The notes: generated by a model not told the origin, from the sequence alone. A stretch of DNA of 64,000 nucleotides from Roseivirga thermotolerans (GCF_014653175.1 NZ_BNAG01000001.1:1054001-1118000); one strand, 5' to 3'. Numbered from the stretch's first letter, positions 49,695 to 58,625 are shown. Translations and numbers: made by a program.

Positions 49695-50002
49695 GTGAAT
49701 CCACTTGGATATACCTAATAGTACAAGTTCCATTCGTTATGTGGACGCTTAGCATCTATTGGTTAAGTAAGTGGAAAAGGTTTTGGTATTTCTTTTGGAT
49801 CAATGTTACGATTAGTACTTTGGCTCTGGTTTATTTTCTCTTCATACAGCCAGTTTTTGATGGGGCAGATCCTTACGGATTAGACCTGCTCTTCCGTATA
49901 ATTTTTTACCTGATGGCACACAGCTTGGTTGGGTTTATCTTTGCATTACTATACAAGCTGTCTGTTAAATATGGCTGGTTTAGATCTAAACAATCCACCT
50001 GA
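49691..50002 (+). CDS. Small membrane protein
   Basis: A 103-residue protein with three to four hydrophobic segments (WIYLIVQVPFVMWTLSIYWL, FFWINVTISTLALVYFLFI, LLFRIIFYLMAHSLVGFIFA). The start ATG overlaps the previous stop (ATGA), so the two small membrane proteins are co-translated and may form a complex. Function unknown. It is convergent with the degenerate M23 gene. Confidence 0.7.
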   Translation: MSESTWIYLIVQVPFVMWTLSIYWLSKWKRFWYFFWINVTISTLALVYFLFIQPVFDGADPYGLDLLFRIIFYLMAHSLVGFIFALLYKLSVKYGWFRSKQST

Positions 50003-50003
50003 G

Positions 50004-50924
50004 CTATCTTTTTCCAGATAAGTATTTTTTACGTTCACGTTTGCTCATTTCCTGGGTAATGATGTCGTCTGTTAGCCTGGCCTTGTATAGCTTATTAGGT
50101 TTCAGCTCACCCTCATGATTTTCAGTAATAAATTTGGGAGTTACATAACCAATAGAGCTCCACTCTTTGTAATCACTGCTCATCTTAGGGTCTACGATTA
50201 GATAGGTAACACGAAACATAAGTAGTGCCTCACCGGTATTGGAAGTTTGAGTGGCTATGGCCATAGGGTCTCCGGGAAGCAACTCTTCACCCACTTCAAT
50301 CAGGGCTGAATTGTTTTTAAAGTTGGTGTACCGGGCCACGGTTCCATCTTCATGCCTTACCCGAATATAATTTCTCTCAGTGGTAAAAGTGTAGTTTAGA
50401 TTGTCGGTTTGATTGTCTGCTTGTATTTCTTCAACGACCCCTTTGCGTGCAGCCCGGATGGTGTCACCATCAACAAGACTAAAACCAATAGCATAGAAGT
50501 TTTCGGGAGTTTCCTGTTGAAATGTTTTAGCCAAATGTTGAAGGGGTTTAACACCTACCTCAATTCCGGACGATACAGGCAAAGCATATAGCACGTCCTC
50601 AATCTTAGGGTTGGCCGTTCCCTTCCAGTACACTACGCTATAACTATAGTCCGGATCGCCATACCCATCCTTAGAGAGCTCAAAAAGTTTGGTGTTTCCG
50701 GGAGGGACTGCCTTTATAAAAGGAAGTGAGGTACTCGACCTCAGATTATACAGTCTGTTGAACTTAACTACCACTGTATAATAAGTGGTGCTCAAGTTTT
50801 TTGCTTCAAAAACATACTCCTGACTTTTAGGGTAGAAAGTGCCATCTACACGCACAATTCGGTCTTGAGCGGTTATGTAGAAAGACATTAAAAGGGTAGA
50901 AAGAATCAAGCTAATCCTAGTCAT
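50004..50924 (-). CDS. Secreted protein with degenerate M23 (LytM-like) domain
   Basis: A 306-residue protein with a signal peptide (MTRISLILSTLLMSFYITAQ). After a beta-rich N-terminal region comes a LytM-like fold: FYAIGFSLVDGDTIRAARKGVVEEI aligns with the usual HxGxD...GTPVxAxxxGxV block, and RNYIRVRHEDGTVARYTNF with the GNxVxIxHGxG...YxHL block. The zinc ligands (first His and Asp, later HxH) are absent, so it is probably a catalytically dead binding or regulatory paralogue. The start is ATG 50924. It lies 39 bp downstream of argH on the same strand. Confidence 0.72.
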   Translation of the reverse strand: MTRISLILSTLLMSFYITAQDRIVRVDGTFYPKSQEYVFEAKNLSTTYYTVVVKFNRLYNLRSSTSLPFIKAVPPGNTKLFELSKDGYGDPDYSYSVVYWKGTANPKIEDVLYALPVSSGIEVGVKPLQHLAKTFQQETPENFYAIGFSLVDGDTIRAARKGVVEEIQADNQTDNLNYTFTTERNYIRVRHEDGTVARYTNFKNNSALIEVGEELLPGDPMAIATQTSNTGEALLMFRVTYLIVDPKMSSDYKEWSSIGYVTPKFITENHEGELKPNKLYKARLTDDIITQEMSKRERKKYLSGKR

Positions 50925-50963
50925 TGTGTTTGTTTTTAAAAGACTAGAATAATAATTCAAAAA

Positions 50964-52295
50964 TTACTTCACAAGCTTTTCAATCCTCTTTTCCCAATGT
51001 TCAAAGTTGAAGGAGTTCAATTGTTTTTCCATTGAAGCGCGAATGGCATCGGTCATTAGGTTGCCTATGCTGCCCTCGTGATTGTGATTCACTTTTCTGT
51101 CGGCTTTGAATTCTCCAGCATTTACGCCTTTCCCTACCTGAATGTAAGCTTCGCGGAAGGGCACTCCTGAAAGCACCAAACGGTTCACTTCCTCCACTGT
51201 AAAGAGGTAATTATACTTGTCCTGATCGATCAAATCATTCTTGATTTTGATATGCTGAAGCATGTATTCAGCCATTTCCAAACAAGCTTTTAAGTCTTCC
51301 AGAGCAGGAAATAACAGTTCTTTTAACAACTGCATTTCACGGTGGTAACCCACAGGAAGGTTAGCCGTGAGCATGGCAATGTCATTCGGCAGGGCCACAA
51401 TACGATTGCACTTGCCACGAATCAGCTCGAAGACATCCGGATTCTTTTTGTGTGGCATTATGCTGGAACCTGTAGTGAGTTCATCGGGGAATGTAAGGAA
51501 TCCAAAGTCCTGCCCCATGTAGAGGCAAACATCCATAGAAAACTTGCCCAGAGTGGCGGCAATGGACGCCATTCCACTGGCTAATTGCTTTTCTGCCTTT
51601 CCGCGCGACATCATCGCGTAAACCACATTATGGTGCATGGCTTCAAAACCCAAAAGATCGGTAGTCATTTGGCGATTCAAAGGGAAGGATGAACCGAAGC
51701 CTGCTCCTGAGCCCAATGGGTTTTTGTTTACCATCTGGTAGGCCGAATGAAGTGCGTTCAGATCATCGACCAAACCTTCGGCATAAGCTCCAAACCATAG
51801 TCCGAATGAGCTGGGCATGGCCACCTGCATGTGTGTGTAACCCGGAATAAGTACCGATTTGTATTCTTCGCTCAAAGCAGTCATTCTATCGAAAAGCGCC
51901 TTTGTGCCTTCCACAATTTCTTTGACCTCCGAACGCATGAAAAGCTTCAGATCCACTAAAACCTGGTCGTTTCTGGAACGGCCACTATGGATTTTCTTTC
52001 CGACATCCCCCAGCTTTTCGGTGAGCATAAACTCAATTTGAGAATGAATGTCTTCCACATCATCCATCATCTCAAACTCGCCATTTTCCATGGTTCTATA
52101 AATGGCTTTGAGTTCGGTATGAATGGCTTCTTTTTCTTCAGCTGTTAGCAGGCCGATAGACTCCAGCATGGCCGTATGCGCCAGCGATCCCTGCACGTCA
52201 AATGGTGCCAGGAATATGTCGAATTCAAGGTCTCTACCTACTGTAAACTGCTCAACTTTGGCCGAGCTTTCTATGTCTTTTTTCCAGAGTTTCAT
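50964..52295 (-). CDS. argH: Argininosuccinate lyase
   Basis: A 443-residue enzyme that splits argininosuccinate into arginine and fumarate, the last step of arginine synthesis. Fumarase-superfamily motifs: the first catalytic region DVEDIHSQIEFMLTEKLGDVGKKIHSGRSRNDQV, the histidine region TPGYTHMQVAMPS-like (PGYTHMQVAMPSSFG), and the signature TTGSSIMPHKKNPDVFELIRGK. It starts with MKLWKKD. It is the last biosynthetic gene of the arginine cluster, separated from argE by 259 bp containing two structured repeats. Confidence 0.95.
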   Translation of the reverse strand: MKLWKKDIESSAKVEQFTVGRDLEFDIFLAPFDVQGSLAHTAMLESIGLLTAEEKEAIHTELKAIYRTMENGEFEMMDDVEDIHSQIEFMLTEKLGDVGKKIHSGRSRNDQVLVDLKLFMRSEVKEIVEGTKALFDRMTALSEEYKSVLIPGYTHMQVAMPSSFGLWFGAYAEGLVDDLNALHSAYQMVNKNPLGSGAGFGSSFPLNRQMTTDLLGFEAMHHNVVYAMMSRGKAEKQLASGMASIAATLGKFSMDVCLYMGQDFGFLTFPDELTTGSSIMPHKKNPDVFELIRGKCNRIVALPNDIAMLTANLPVGYHREMQLLKELLFPALEDLKACLEMAEYMLQHIKIKNDLIDQDKYNYLFTVEEVNRLVLSGVPFREAYIQVGKGVNAGEFKADRKVNHNHEGSIGNLMTDAIRASMEKQLNSFNFEHWEKRIEKLVK

Positions 52296-52382
52296 GTTGT
52301 GAAGTTAGAAGACGGGAGTCAGAAGACGGAAGTGTTCCTTCGATCTTTAGACTTGGGTCTTCAATTTTATTTTAGTTCTTCC

Positions 52383-52436
52383 GTCATTCCGAACTTGTTT
52401 CGGAATCTCTAGACCCTGAAACAAGTTCAGGGTGAC
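52383..52436. repeat. GTCATT...TGAC structured repeat R2
   Basis: Two perfect hairpins, ATTCCGAA / TTCGGAAT and ACCCTGAA / TTCAGGGT, each with a 5-nt loop, framed by GTCA and TGAC. It is very close in sequence to R1. Confidence 0.8.
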
Positions 52437-52483
52437 GTTAATTGGGAAGTAAAACTTCTGTCTACTTTGTTTTAATTCTGACC

Positions 52484-52599
52484 GTCATTGCGAAAAACAA
52501 ACTGAGCGTTAGCACAAGTTTGCAACGAAGCAATCTCATAATTTCTTAGATATTCTAAGTCCCACGTCCCTGTCTGCCGACAGGCAGGCTCGCAGTGAC
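52484..52599. repeat. GTCATT...TGAC structured repeat R3, overlapping the argE 3' end
   Basis: Begins GTCATTGCGA, contains CGAAGCAATCTC and the hairpin CCTGTC / GACAGG (52569-52584), and ends GCAGTGAC. It covers the last codons and stop codon of argE. Confidence 0.75.
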
Positions 52600-53649
52600 G
52601 TTCATAAATTTCGTTATCAGTTCAATATACAATTCTATTCCCTGCTCAATTTCCTTCAGGTAAATATACTCATCTGCTGTGTGTGATCTTGCCGAATCTC
52701 CTGGGCCCAGTTTGAGACTAGGAAAAGGCATTAATGCCTGATCGGACAATGTTGGAGAACCATATTTGGTCATGCCGAGGCTTTCTCCAGCTTTTACAAT
52801 TGGATGATCTGCCGGAATAGACGATGGATTGAGTCGGGTGGATCTGGCTACCACTTCGCAATCAACCGACTGCTGAATAAACTCCAGTACCTCCTGATTG
52901 CTCATGACATCCGTAGTCCGAACATCTACCACAAACTGGCAAAGATCCGGCACTACATTATGCTGAGTTCCGGAGTTCACCTGAGTCACCGACATTTTAA
53001 TAGGTCCAAGCCAGTCAGACTCTTTTTCAAAACGGTAATTCTGAAACCAATCGATGATGGGCAGAGCTTTGTAAATGGCATTTTCTCCCTCATTTCTGGC
53101 GGCATGGCCGGCCTTTCCTTTTACAGAACAGTCAAGCACCATCAAGCCTTTTTCGGCAACAGCCATTTGCATCAAGGTAGGTTCACCAACCATGGCAAAG
53201 TCTATCTTTCCCAATTCAGGCAAGGCCAGAGCAATACCATTCTTACCAGAAATCTCTTCCTCAGCCGAAGCCAACAAGATGATATTGTAATGCATTTCCT
53301 TTTCATAGAAATGAAGGAAAGTTGCTAGTAATGAGACGAGGCATCCGCCAGCATCATTGCTACCCAAGCCGTAAAGCTTACCGTCTTCCACAATGGCTTT
53401 GAAGGGGTCTTTCGTATAACCTGTATTAGGCTTCACCGTATCATGATGGGAGTTGAGCAGTAGCGTTGGTTTTGAAGCATCGAAATGTTTGTTCTTAGCC
53501 CAAATGTTATTCTGCAACCGCTCTGTTTCAACGCCACTAGATTTCAATAGTGAATCAATCAGGTCAGCAGTTTTATCCTCCTCTCTGCTCAAGGAGGGAA
53601 TTTCAATCAGTTGCTTTAGAAGCGATATGGCTTTTTCTTTCAATTCCAT
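52555..53649 (-). CDS. argE: M20-family deacylase of arginine synthesis (N-acetylcitrulline/ornithine deacetylase-like)
   Basis: A 364-residue zinc hydrolase. Metal and catalytic residues: LLLNSHHDTVKP, YGLGSNDAGGCLVSLLA, ILLASAEEEISGKNG and VGEPTLMQMAVAEKG. In Bacteroidota with argF' the usual substrate is N-acyl-citrulline, because carbamoylation precedes deacylation. The last residues (VTASLPVGRQGRGT) come from the intergenic repeat R3, so the original C-terminus has been replaced or extended. It starts at ATG 53649. It lies in the cluster between argB and argH. Confidence 0.9.
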   Translation of the reverse strand: MELKEKAISLLKQLIEIPSLSREEDKTADLIDSLLKSSGVETERLQNNIWAKNKHFDASKPTLLLNSHHDTVKPNTGYTKDPFKAIVEDGKLYGLGSNDAGGCLVSLLATFLHFYEKEMHYNIILLASAEEEISGKNGIALALPELGKIDFAMVGEPTLMQMAVAEKGLMVLDCSVKGKAGHAARNEGENAIYKALPIIDWFQNYRFEKESDWLGPIKMSVTQVNSGTQHNVVPDLCQFVVDVRTTDVMSNQEVLEFIQQSVDCEVVARSTRLNPSSIPADHPIVKAGESLGMTKYGSPTLSDQALMPFPSLKLGPGDSARSHTADEYIYLKEIEQGIELYIELITKFMNVTASLPVGRQGRGT

Positions 53650-53672
53650 TTTAGCAAATCTTCATATTTACA

Positions 53673-53891
53673 GTCATTGCGAGGAGTTCCGAAAACTCGG
53701 GATGACGAAGCAATCTCTCTGTTTGAAAGCACAATGCAACGGATTCCGTCATTCAGAGCGGAACTTAGTGCAGCTAAGAATCTCTTTCGGTATGAGCTGA
53801 TCGTTTCTGCAACGTCATTCCCGACTTGATCGGGAATCCCCCAAAGGGTTTTTCCAAGTTTGTTAGGGATTTCCCTGTTCAGAGAAATGAC
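53673..53891. repeat. Composite GTCATT repeat R4 (three units) between argE and argB
   Basis: Unit a (from 53673) reads GTCATTGCGAGG ... GATGACGAAGCAATCTC. Unit b (from 53758) begins GTCATTCAGAGC. Unit c (53814-53891) has the perfect stem ATTCCCGA / TCGGGAAT and ends AAATGACG. The whole gap between argE and argB is repeat-derived. Confidence 0.75.
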
Positions 53892-53938
53892 GAGTCTAAA
53901 GATGACTGATTTATACATTATGTAGCTGTAGCACCACT

Positions 53939-54715
53939 TCATAGTTTAATCAGCGTTCCGGTTTCAGCCTTGTTCAAATCTGAGAACTGAATAATTCTTA
54001 CACTTTTCACTCCTGCATTGAGGGCATCAAAGGCATTATCTAGCTTTGGAATCATGCCGCTATTGATTACTCCTGAATCCTTGTATTCCTGATAATTTTT
54101 AGGCTCAAGTACCGGAATCACCACTTTGTTTTCAAAGTCAGAAAGCACACCCGGCTGCTCGAAGCAATAAACAAGTTCCACCTCAAACTCCCGGCTCATG
54201 GCAACGGCTAATACCGAAGCGATGGTATCAGCATTGGTATTGAGCATATGACCTTCACCATCGTGAGTGAGCGCACAAAACACCGGATTCACACCCTGAT
54301 TCAATAGGCTTTGCAGTAAGGGAATATTGACACCATCTGCTGTAATATCACCTACAAAGCCGTAGTCAATCTGCTTGACAGGGCGTTTCTTGGCCAGCAT
54401 TACATTACCGTCAGCGCCAGTTAATCCAATCGCATTGAAACCTTTAGACTGCAGCTGCGCCACAATTTTCTTATTGGTTAAACCACCATAAACCATGGTC
54501 ACCAGATCGAGGGTCTCAGCATCAGTGATTCTGCGGCCATCGACCATTTTGGCTTCAATACCCAGCTTGTTCCCAATCTGCGTAGCGATTTTGCCTCCAC
54601 CATGCACCAGAATTGCCGGTTCAGATCGTTGGGCAAAATCAGTAAGAAACTGATCCAATGACTTTGGGTCATCGATCACATTTCCACCTATTTTGATTAT
54701 GGTTAGTTTGTTCAT
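53939..54715 (-). CDS. argB: Acetylglutamate kinase
   Basis: A 258-residue amino-acid kinase that phosphorylates N-acetylglutamate (or an N-acyl variant). Motifs: KLTIIKIGGNVIDD, ILVHGGGKIATQIGNKLG, MVDGRRITDAETLDLVTMVYGG, NAIGLTGADGNVMLAKKR, LNTNADTIASVLAVAM and GVINSGMIPKLDNAFDAL. ATG 54715 is the start. The in-frame upstream codons (MTKRNK) are read from repeat R5 and are unlikely to be native. Confidence 0.95.
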   Translation of the reverse strand: MNKLTIIKIGGNVIDDPKSLDQFLTDFAQRSEPAILVHGGGKIATQIGNKLGIEAKMVDGRRITDAETLDLVTMVYGGLTNKKIVAQLQSKGFNAIGLTGADGNVMLAKKRPVKQIDYGFVGDITADGVNIPLLQSLLNQGVNPVFCALTHDGEGHMLNTNADTIASVLAVAMSREFEVELVYCFEQPGVLSDFENKVVIPVLEPKNYQEYKDSGVINSGMIPKLDNAFDALNAGVKSVRIIQFSDLNKAETGTLIKL

Positions 54716-54728
54716 TTTGTTTCGTTTC

Positions 54729-54843
54729 GTCATTGCGAGGACTCTCGAATATTCGGGAGGACGAAGTAGCCTGCCTGAGGTAGGCAGGTCTGATAACTCT
54801 ATCAGGAGATTGCCACACTCCGCTGTGCTCTGTTCGCATTGAC
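54729..54843. repeat. GTCATT...TTGAC structured repeat R5
   Basis: Begins GTCATTGCGAGG, contains the hairpins CCTGCCT / AGGCAGG and CTGATA / TATCAG, and ends GCATTGACG. It fills the gap between the fibre-like gene and argB. Confidence 0.75.
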
Positions 54844-54848
54844 GTTCA

Positions 54849-56186
54849 TCAATTTCTTTTTATCAATTTAATTTCCTCTTTCAACTCCTTATTCTCTGTC
54901 TCCAATTTTTCCAGGCGCTTATTCTGATCAATGACATACAAAGTCAACTCCTCAATCTTCTTTAGTAATGTAGCTTCCATATCTCCTAAATCCAGTCCAT
55001 TAGCCTCTACTTCTTTGGCAGAAGGAACTTCGGGTAAATGCCGGTTTTGCTGGATGAATTGTTCTACTTCTTTCAGTGGTTTTAGTTCATAAGTGGGAGA
55101 GAAAATATAGTCTGGCCAGTTGCCGGGGGTTTGGGTAACCTTGACCTTCATAGACTCAATATTCCCTTGAAATAGGGCATTGCCGTTGACTTCGAGTTTT
55201 TCGTTAGGAGAGGCAGTGCCAATACCTACATTGCCGTTCGAATGAATTCTCATAGCTTCTGCTGTTGTAGTTGAGGTACGATTTGTAAAGGCAATGACTG
55301 AACTTGGGTCCCCGGTATTGTCAATGTTTAGAATATTTCCCGTTGAAGTATACTGAATAGTAGCACCACGATCTCCGAAATCTGAGGATCCAGCATTAAG
55401 CATCAATTGAGCAGCTGAATTTGTCCCTGAACTTTGATTCCAGGCATATATTCGTGATACTCCATCGATATTATCTTTAGTACCAATGGCGTTTCCATTG
55501 CCATTAGGATTTACTTCAAGTTTTGCATTTGGCGAACTTGTTCCAATTCCCACATTACCGTTTGCCTTATCTATGAACAACCGTGTTTGCCCTTGAATTT
55601 TGAATTGCATGTTATAGTTGGAGCCTGTAATAAACTCTCCATAGCTAGGCGAATTGGTCCAATCTCCTGTATTGATTCCCCTTGAGTTCACAGCAGCCCA
55701 ATATCCTGCCTCATTACCAAATTGAACTTGGGAAGCATCGGTATAAAATAATCCACTATTAACTTTAATATTCCCTGCAACGGTTAATAATTGGCTTGGT
55801 GAAGTAGTACCAATGCCCACTTTCCCCACTCCGGTAATACGAAATCTTTCTGTATTGTTGGTTTCGATAAAAAAATTTTCATCCGCATTAATTTTTAAAT
55901 CATAGCTTCCAATTCCATCAGTGCCCATATAATGAGTTGAAACTCCTGAGGTCTCTCTTAGTCCTCGGAAATAAAGCCTTGCGTTATAATCCGAAGAGCT
56001 CGTTTCCAGCATCAGGCTAGAGGTTAAAGTACTTTTTAAATGAAGCAGATAGGATGGATTTGTAGTTCCTATACCTACTTTACCAGAATTGTAATAAATG
56101 GGACTTGATCCCACCTGAGTGCCTTGAGCAAAAGAGAGGGAAGCAAGGAAGACTACTGCGAGTGTCATAAAAAATATCTTTTTCAT
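54849..56186 (-). CDS. Secreted fibre-like protein with GIGTxxP repeats, inside the arginine cluster
   Basis: A 445-residue protein with a signal peptide (MKKIFFMTLAVVFLASLSFAQ). Four repeats of the form VGIGTTxPxxxLxVxG (GKVGIGTTNPSYLLHL, GKVGIGTTSPSQLLTV, GNVGIGTSSPNAKLEV, GNVGIGTASPNEKLEV) resemble tail-fibre or hyalin-like beta repeats. The C-terminal module (VTQTPGNWPDYIFSPTYELK, FIQQNRHLPEVPSAKEVEAN, LLKKIEELTLYVIDQN) ends in a coiled coil and is nearly the same as in the tandem genes at 61.9-64 kb. It has no role in arginine synthesis that I can see. It splits argF' from argB and is flanked by repeats R5 and R6. Confidence 0.8.
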   Translation of the reverse strand: MKKIFFMTLAVVFLASLSFAQGTQVGSSPIYYNSGKVGIGTTNPSYLLHLKSTLTSSLMLETSSSDYNARLYFRGLRETSGVSTHYMGTDGIGSYDLKINADENFFIETNNTERFRITGVGKVGIGTTSPSQLLTVAGNIKVNSGLFYTDASQVQFGNEAGYWAAVNSRGINTGDWTNSPSYGEFITGSNYNMQFKIQGQTRLFIDKANGNVGIGTSSPNAKLEVNPNGNGNAIGTKDNIDGVSRIYAWNQSSGTNSAAQLMLNAGSSDFGDRGATIQYTSTGNILNIDNTGDPSSVIAFTNRTSTTTAEAMRIHSNGNVGIGTASPNEKLEVNGNALFQGNIESMKVKVTQTPGNWPDYIFSPTYELKPLKEVEQFIQQNRHLPEVPSAKEVEANGLDLGDMEATLLKKIEELTLYVIDQNKRLEKLETENKELKEEIKLIKRN

Positions 56187-56227
56187 GATGAGTTTATTTA
56201 TTGTTGGTTAATTGTTCCAAGTTAGTA

Positions 56228-56363
56228 AAAGCCTCACCCCAACCCCTCTCCTAGGAGAGGGCTTTTACCCACTGCAAGAGTAGACCGTATAAGTTTAATC
56301 TTGCAGGCTGCTAAGGCCTTCCCCCTTGGGGAATCCCGATTGCTATCGGGATGGATGGGGGCT
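56228..56363. repeat. Structured intergenic repeat R6 at the argF' 3' end
   Basis: Contains the 18-bp palindrome CCCTCTCCTAGGAGAGGG nested in AAAAGCC / GGCTTTT, then ATCCCGAT / ATCGGGAT (56333-56352). It ends at the argF' stop codon (GGTGAGCC). It is of a different subtype from the GTCATT units. Confidence 0.65.
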
Positions 56364-57304
56364 CACCGAAATAGCTCCGCAAACACCGCCTGAGCGCTAT
56401 ACACCCTGTTCTTGGCCTGCTGCAGATGAATGGCATTTGGGCCATCCAATATTTCATCTTTAATTACCAAATTCCTTCTTACGGGCAGACAATGCATTAT
56501 TTTGGCATTGTTAGTCACTGCCAATTGTTCTTTGCCAAAACTCCAGCTTTCATCCTGACTCAAAATCTGACCGTATTGCTCGTATGAAGACCAGTTCTTC
56601 ACGTATACAAAGTCAGCACCTTCAAGGGCTTTCATCTGGTTATATTCTACAGGCACCCCTCCGGCAAACTCTTCTGCCAGCTCATATCCTTCGGGGTGAG
56701 TGATGGTCAGGTCTACAGGTGCCTCTCGCATCCATTCCACAAATGAGTTTGGAACCGCCTGAGGCAATGCTTTCACATGCGGAGCCCAAGTGATGACCAC
56801 CTTAGGTTTTTCAGCTTTCTTCCAGTGTTCTTCTATGGTCATCCAATCTGCCAGACTTTGCAGTGGGTGTCTGGTAGCGCTTTCAAGGCTCACTACAGGA
56901 AGGCCGGAATACTTGATGAAAGCATTCAATAACTGCTCGGAATAGTCGGTATTTCTGTCTTTCAGCTCAGGGAAAGTTCGAACCCCCAACACATCAAAGT
57001 ACTGACCTATTACGCCAGCGGCTTCCTTAATATGCTCGGCTTTGCTGCCGTTCATTTTCACTCCGTCTTGAAATTCCAAAGCCCAGCCGTCTTTTCCAAT
57101 GTCGAGCACAATAGCTTCTGCACCTAGGTTTTGAACGGCTACCTGTGAGCTTAGGCGTGTTCTTAAACTTGGATTGAGAAATATAAGTCCAGCCCTTTTT
57201 CCCCTGGCAAAATCAGGAGTGAAAGGGTTGGCCTTGATTTCCAGGGCCTTTTTTACCAGACCGCCTGGGTCTTTGACATCTTTGACAGAAGTGAAGTTTT
57301 TCAT
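56363..57304 (-). CDS. argF': N-acetyl- or N-succinylornithine carbamoyltransferase (ArgF')
   Basis: A 313-residue transcarbamylase that carbamoylates an N-acylated ornithine, as in Bacteroides and Xanthomonas, rather than free ornithine. Carbamoyl-phosphate motif LNPSLRTRLSSQVAVQNLG, the 80s loop DGVKMNGSKAEHIKEAAGV, HPLQSLADWMTIEEHW, the PHVKALPQAVPNSF region and HCLPVRRNLVIKDEIL. The residue that sets acetyl versus succinyl specificity (Glu92 in X. campestris AOTCase, Pro90 in B. fragilis SOTCase) lies around Ala89-Glu90 here and cannot be assigned without an alignment. Confidence 0.92.
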   Translation of the reverse strand: MKNFTSVKDVKDPGGLVKKALEIKANPFTPDFARGKRAGLIFLNPSLRTRLSSQVAVQNLGAEAIVLDIGKDGWALEFQDGVKMNGSKAEHIKEAAGVIGQYFDVLGVRTFPELKDRNTDYSEQLLNAFIKYSGLPVVSLESATRHPLQSLADWMTIEEHWKKAEKPKVVITWAPHVKALPQAVPNSFVEWMREAPVDLTITHPEGYELAEEFAGGVPVEYNQMKALEGADFVYVKNWSSYEQYGQILSQDESWSFGKEQLAVTNNAKIMHCLPVRRNLVIKDEILDGPNAIHLQQAKNRVYSAQAVFAELFR

Positions 57305-57337
57305 TTTTATGCTACCCCTCAGTCCTTCGGACAGCCA

Positions 57338-57451
57338 GTCTCAAAAACTTCTGTCATTCCCGACAACGATCGGGAATCTCCACATGTTGACTCGAAGGTC
57401 GATTGAGATTCCCAGTCAAGCTGGGAATGACAAAGCAAGAACTTTTGAGAC
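57338..57451. repeat. Structured repeat R7 with terminal GTCTCAAAA / TTTTGAGAC
   Basis: The core 57353-57431 is GTCATTCCCGA...TCGGGAAT plus ATTCCCAG / CTGGGAAT ending AATGAC. Outside it, GTCTCAAAA (57338-57346) and TTTTGAGAC (57443-57451) form a second inverted repeat. Its first 12 bases, GTCTCAAAAACT, match the end of the 126-bp element at 31423-31548. Confidence 0.7.
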
Positions 57452-57481
57452 AACCTCTGCCCATTTGGCGAAGCGGTTGTT

Positions 57482-58609
57482 TTATTTATTCAACTCAATT
57501 TTTAATGCTTCAAGGAATTGGTTTAACTCTTCCTTGGTAACGGCCAGTGACGGCAATAATCTCATTGTATTTTTATCGCCAGCCGAGCCGGTAAATATTT
57601 TATGGCTGAAAAGCAGATTCTTTCTTAGCTCAGCCACCGAGAAATCGAAGCCCAGACCAAGCATAAGCCCCATTCCACGCACTTCTTTAATTTGTGGAAT
57701 AGACTTGAGTTCGGCTATCAACCATTCTCCCAATTCGGCTGCATTCGCCATTAGGTTTTCCTGTTCTATTACTTCAAGTACAGCCAATGATGCGGCACAG
57801 GCCAAATGATTTCCGCCAAAAGTAGTTCCTAACATGCCATGCCAAGGCTGAATGTGAGGGGCAATCAAAATCATAGCTACTGGAAATCCATTACCAATTC
57901 CTTTAGCTAAAGAGATTACATCAGGCTGTATACCGCTGTGCTGATATGCGAAGAACTTACCGGAACGACCTGCTCCGGATTGCACCTCATCCATGATCAA
58001 CAAGGCGCCAGCTTCCTTACAAAGCGCTGAAACCTGCTGCAGATAATCATTGCTTGGTACATAGATGCCCGCAACTCCTTGCATACCTTCGATAATGACA
58101 GCAGCTGTCTGATCATCAAGCTCAGCTTTAAGTGCCTCAATGTCATTCATCGGTACAAAAACCACCTGATGATCGGCATTGAATGGCGCTACAATTTTTG
58201 GATTGTCAGTAGCGGCAACCGCACCTGAAGTACGGCCATGGAAAGCCTGTTTCATCGCAATGACTTTCTTTCTTCCGGTGTGGAAGGAAGCCAGTTTCAG
58301 TGCATTTTCATTCGCTTCGGCACCAGTGCTGCAAAGGAATAACTGATACTCTCCGCAACCGGAAATCTGTCCTAACTTGTCTGCCAATTCCTGCTGAACC
58401 GAATTCTGCACTGCATTGGAATAGAAGCCAAGAGCGTTCAACTGATCGGTCAGTCTCTTCACATAATGTGGGTGTGTATGGCCAATTGAAATCACCGCAT
58501 GACCTCCATAAAGGTCCAGGTATTCAGTTCCTTCTTTATCCCAAAGTTTTGACCCCAGCGCTTTTACAGGCTCAATATCGTAGAGGGGATATACATCGAA
58601 TAATTTCAT
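57482..58609 (-). CDS. argD: Acetylornithine aminotransferase
   Basis: A 375-residue class III PLP aminotransferase that converts N-acylglutamate semialdehyde to N-acylornithine. Motifs: YLDLYGGHAVISIGHTHPHYV, FLCSTGAEANENALKLAS, AFHGRTSGAVAATD, LLIMDEVQSGAGRSGKFFA, and the PLP lysine in DVISLAKGIGNGFPVA, then GTTFGGNHLACAASLAVL. It starts with MKLFDVYPLYDIEPVKA. It is flanked by repeats R7 and R8. Confidence 0.95.
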   Translation of the reverse strand: MKLFDVYPLYDIEPVKALGSKLWDKEGTEYLDLYGGHAVISIGHTHPHYVKRLTDQLNALGFYSNAVQNSVQQELADKLGQISGCGEYQLFLCSTGAEANENALKLASFHTGRKKVIAMKQAFHGRTSGAVAATDNPKIVAPFNADHQVVFVPMNDIEALKAELDDQTAAVIIEGMQGVAGIYVPSNDYLQQVSALCKEAGALLIMDEVQSGAGRSGKFFAYQHSGIQPDVISLAKGIGNGFPVAMILIAPHIQPWHGMLGTTFGGNHLACAASLAVLEVIEQENLMANAAELGEWLIAELKSIPQIKEVRGMGLMLGLGFDFSVAELRKNLLFSHKIFTGSAGDKNTMRLLPSLAVTKEELNQFLEALKIELNK

Positions 58610-58625
58610 TTTCTATCTCTTTGCT

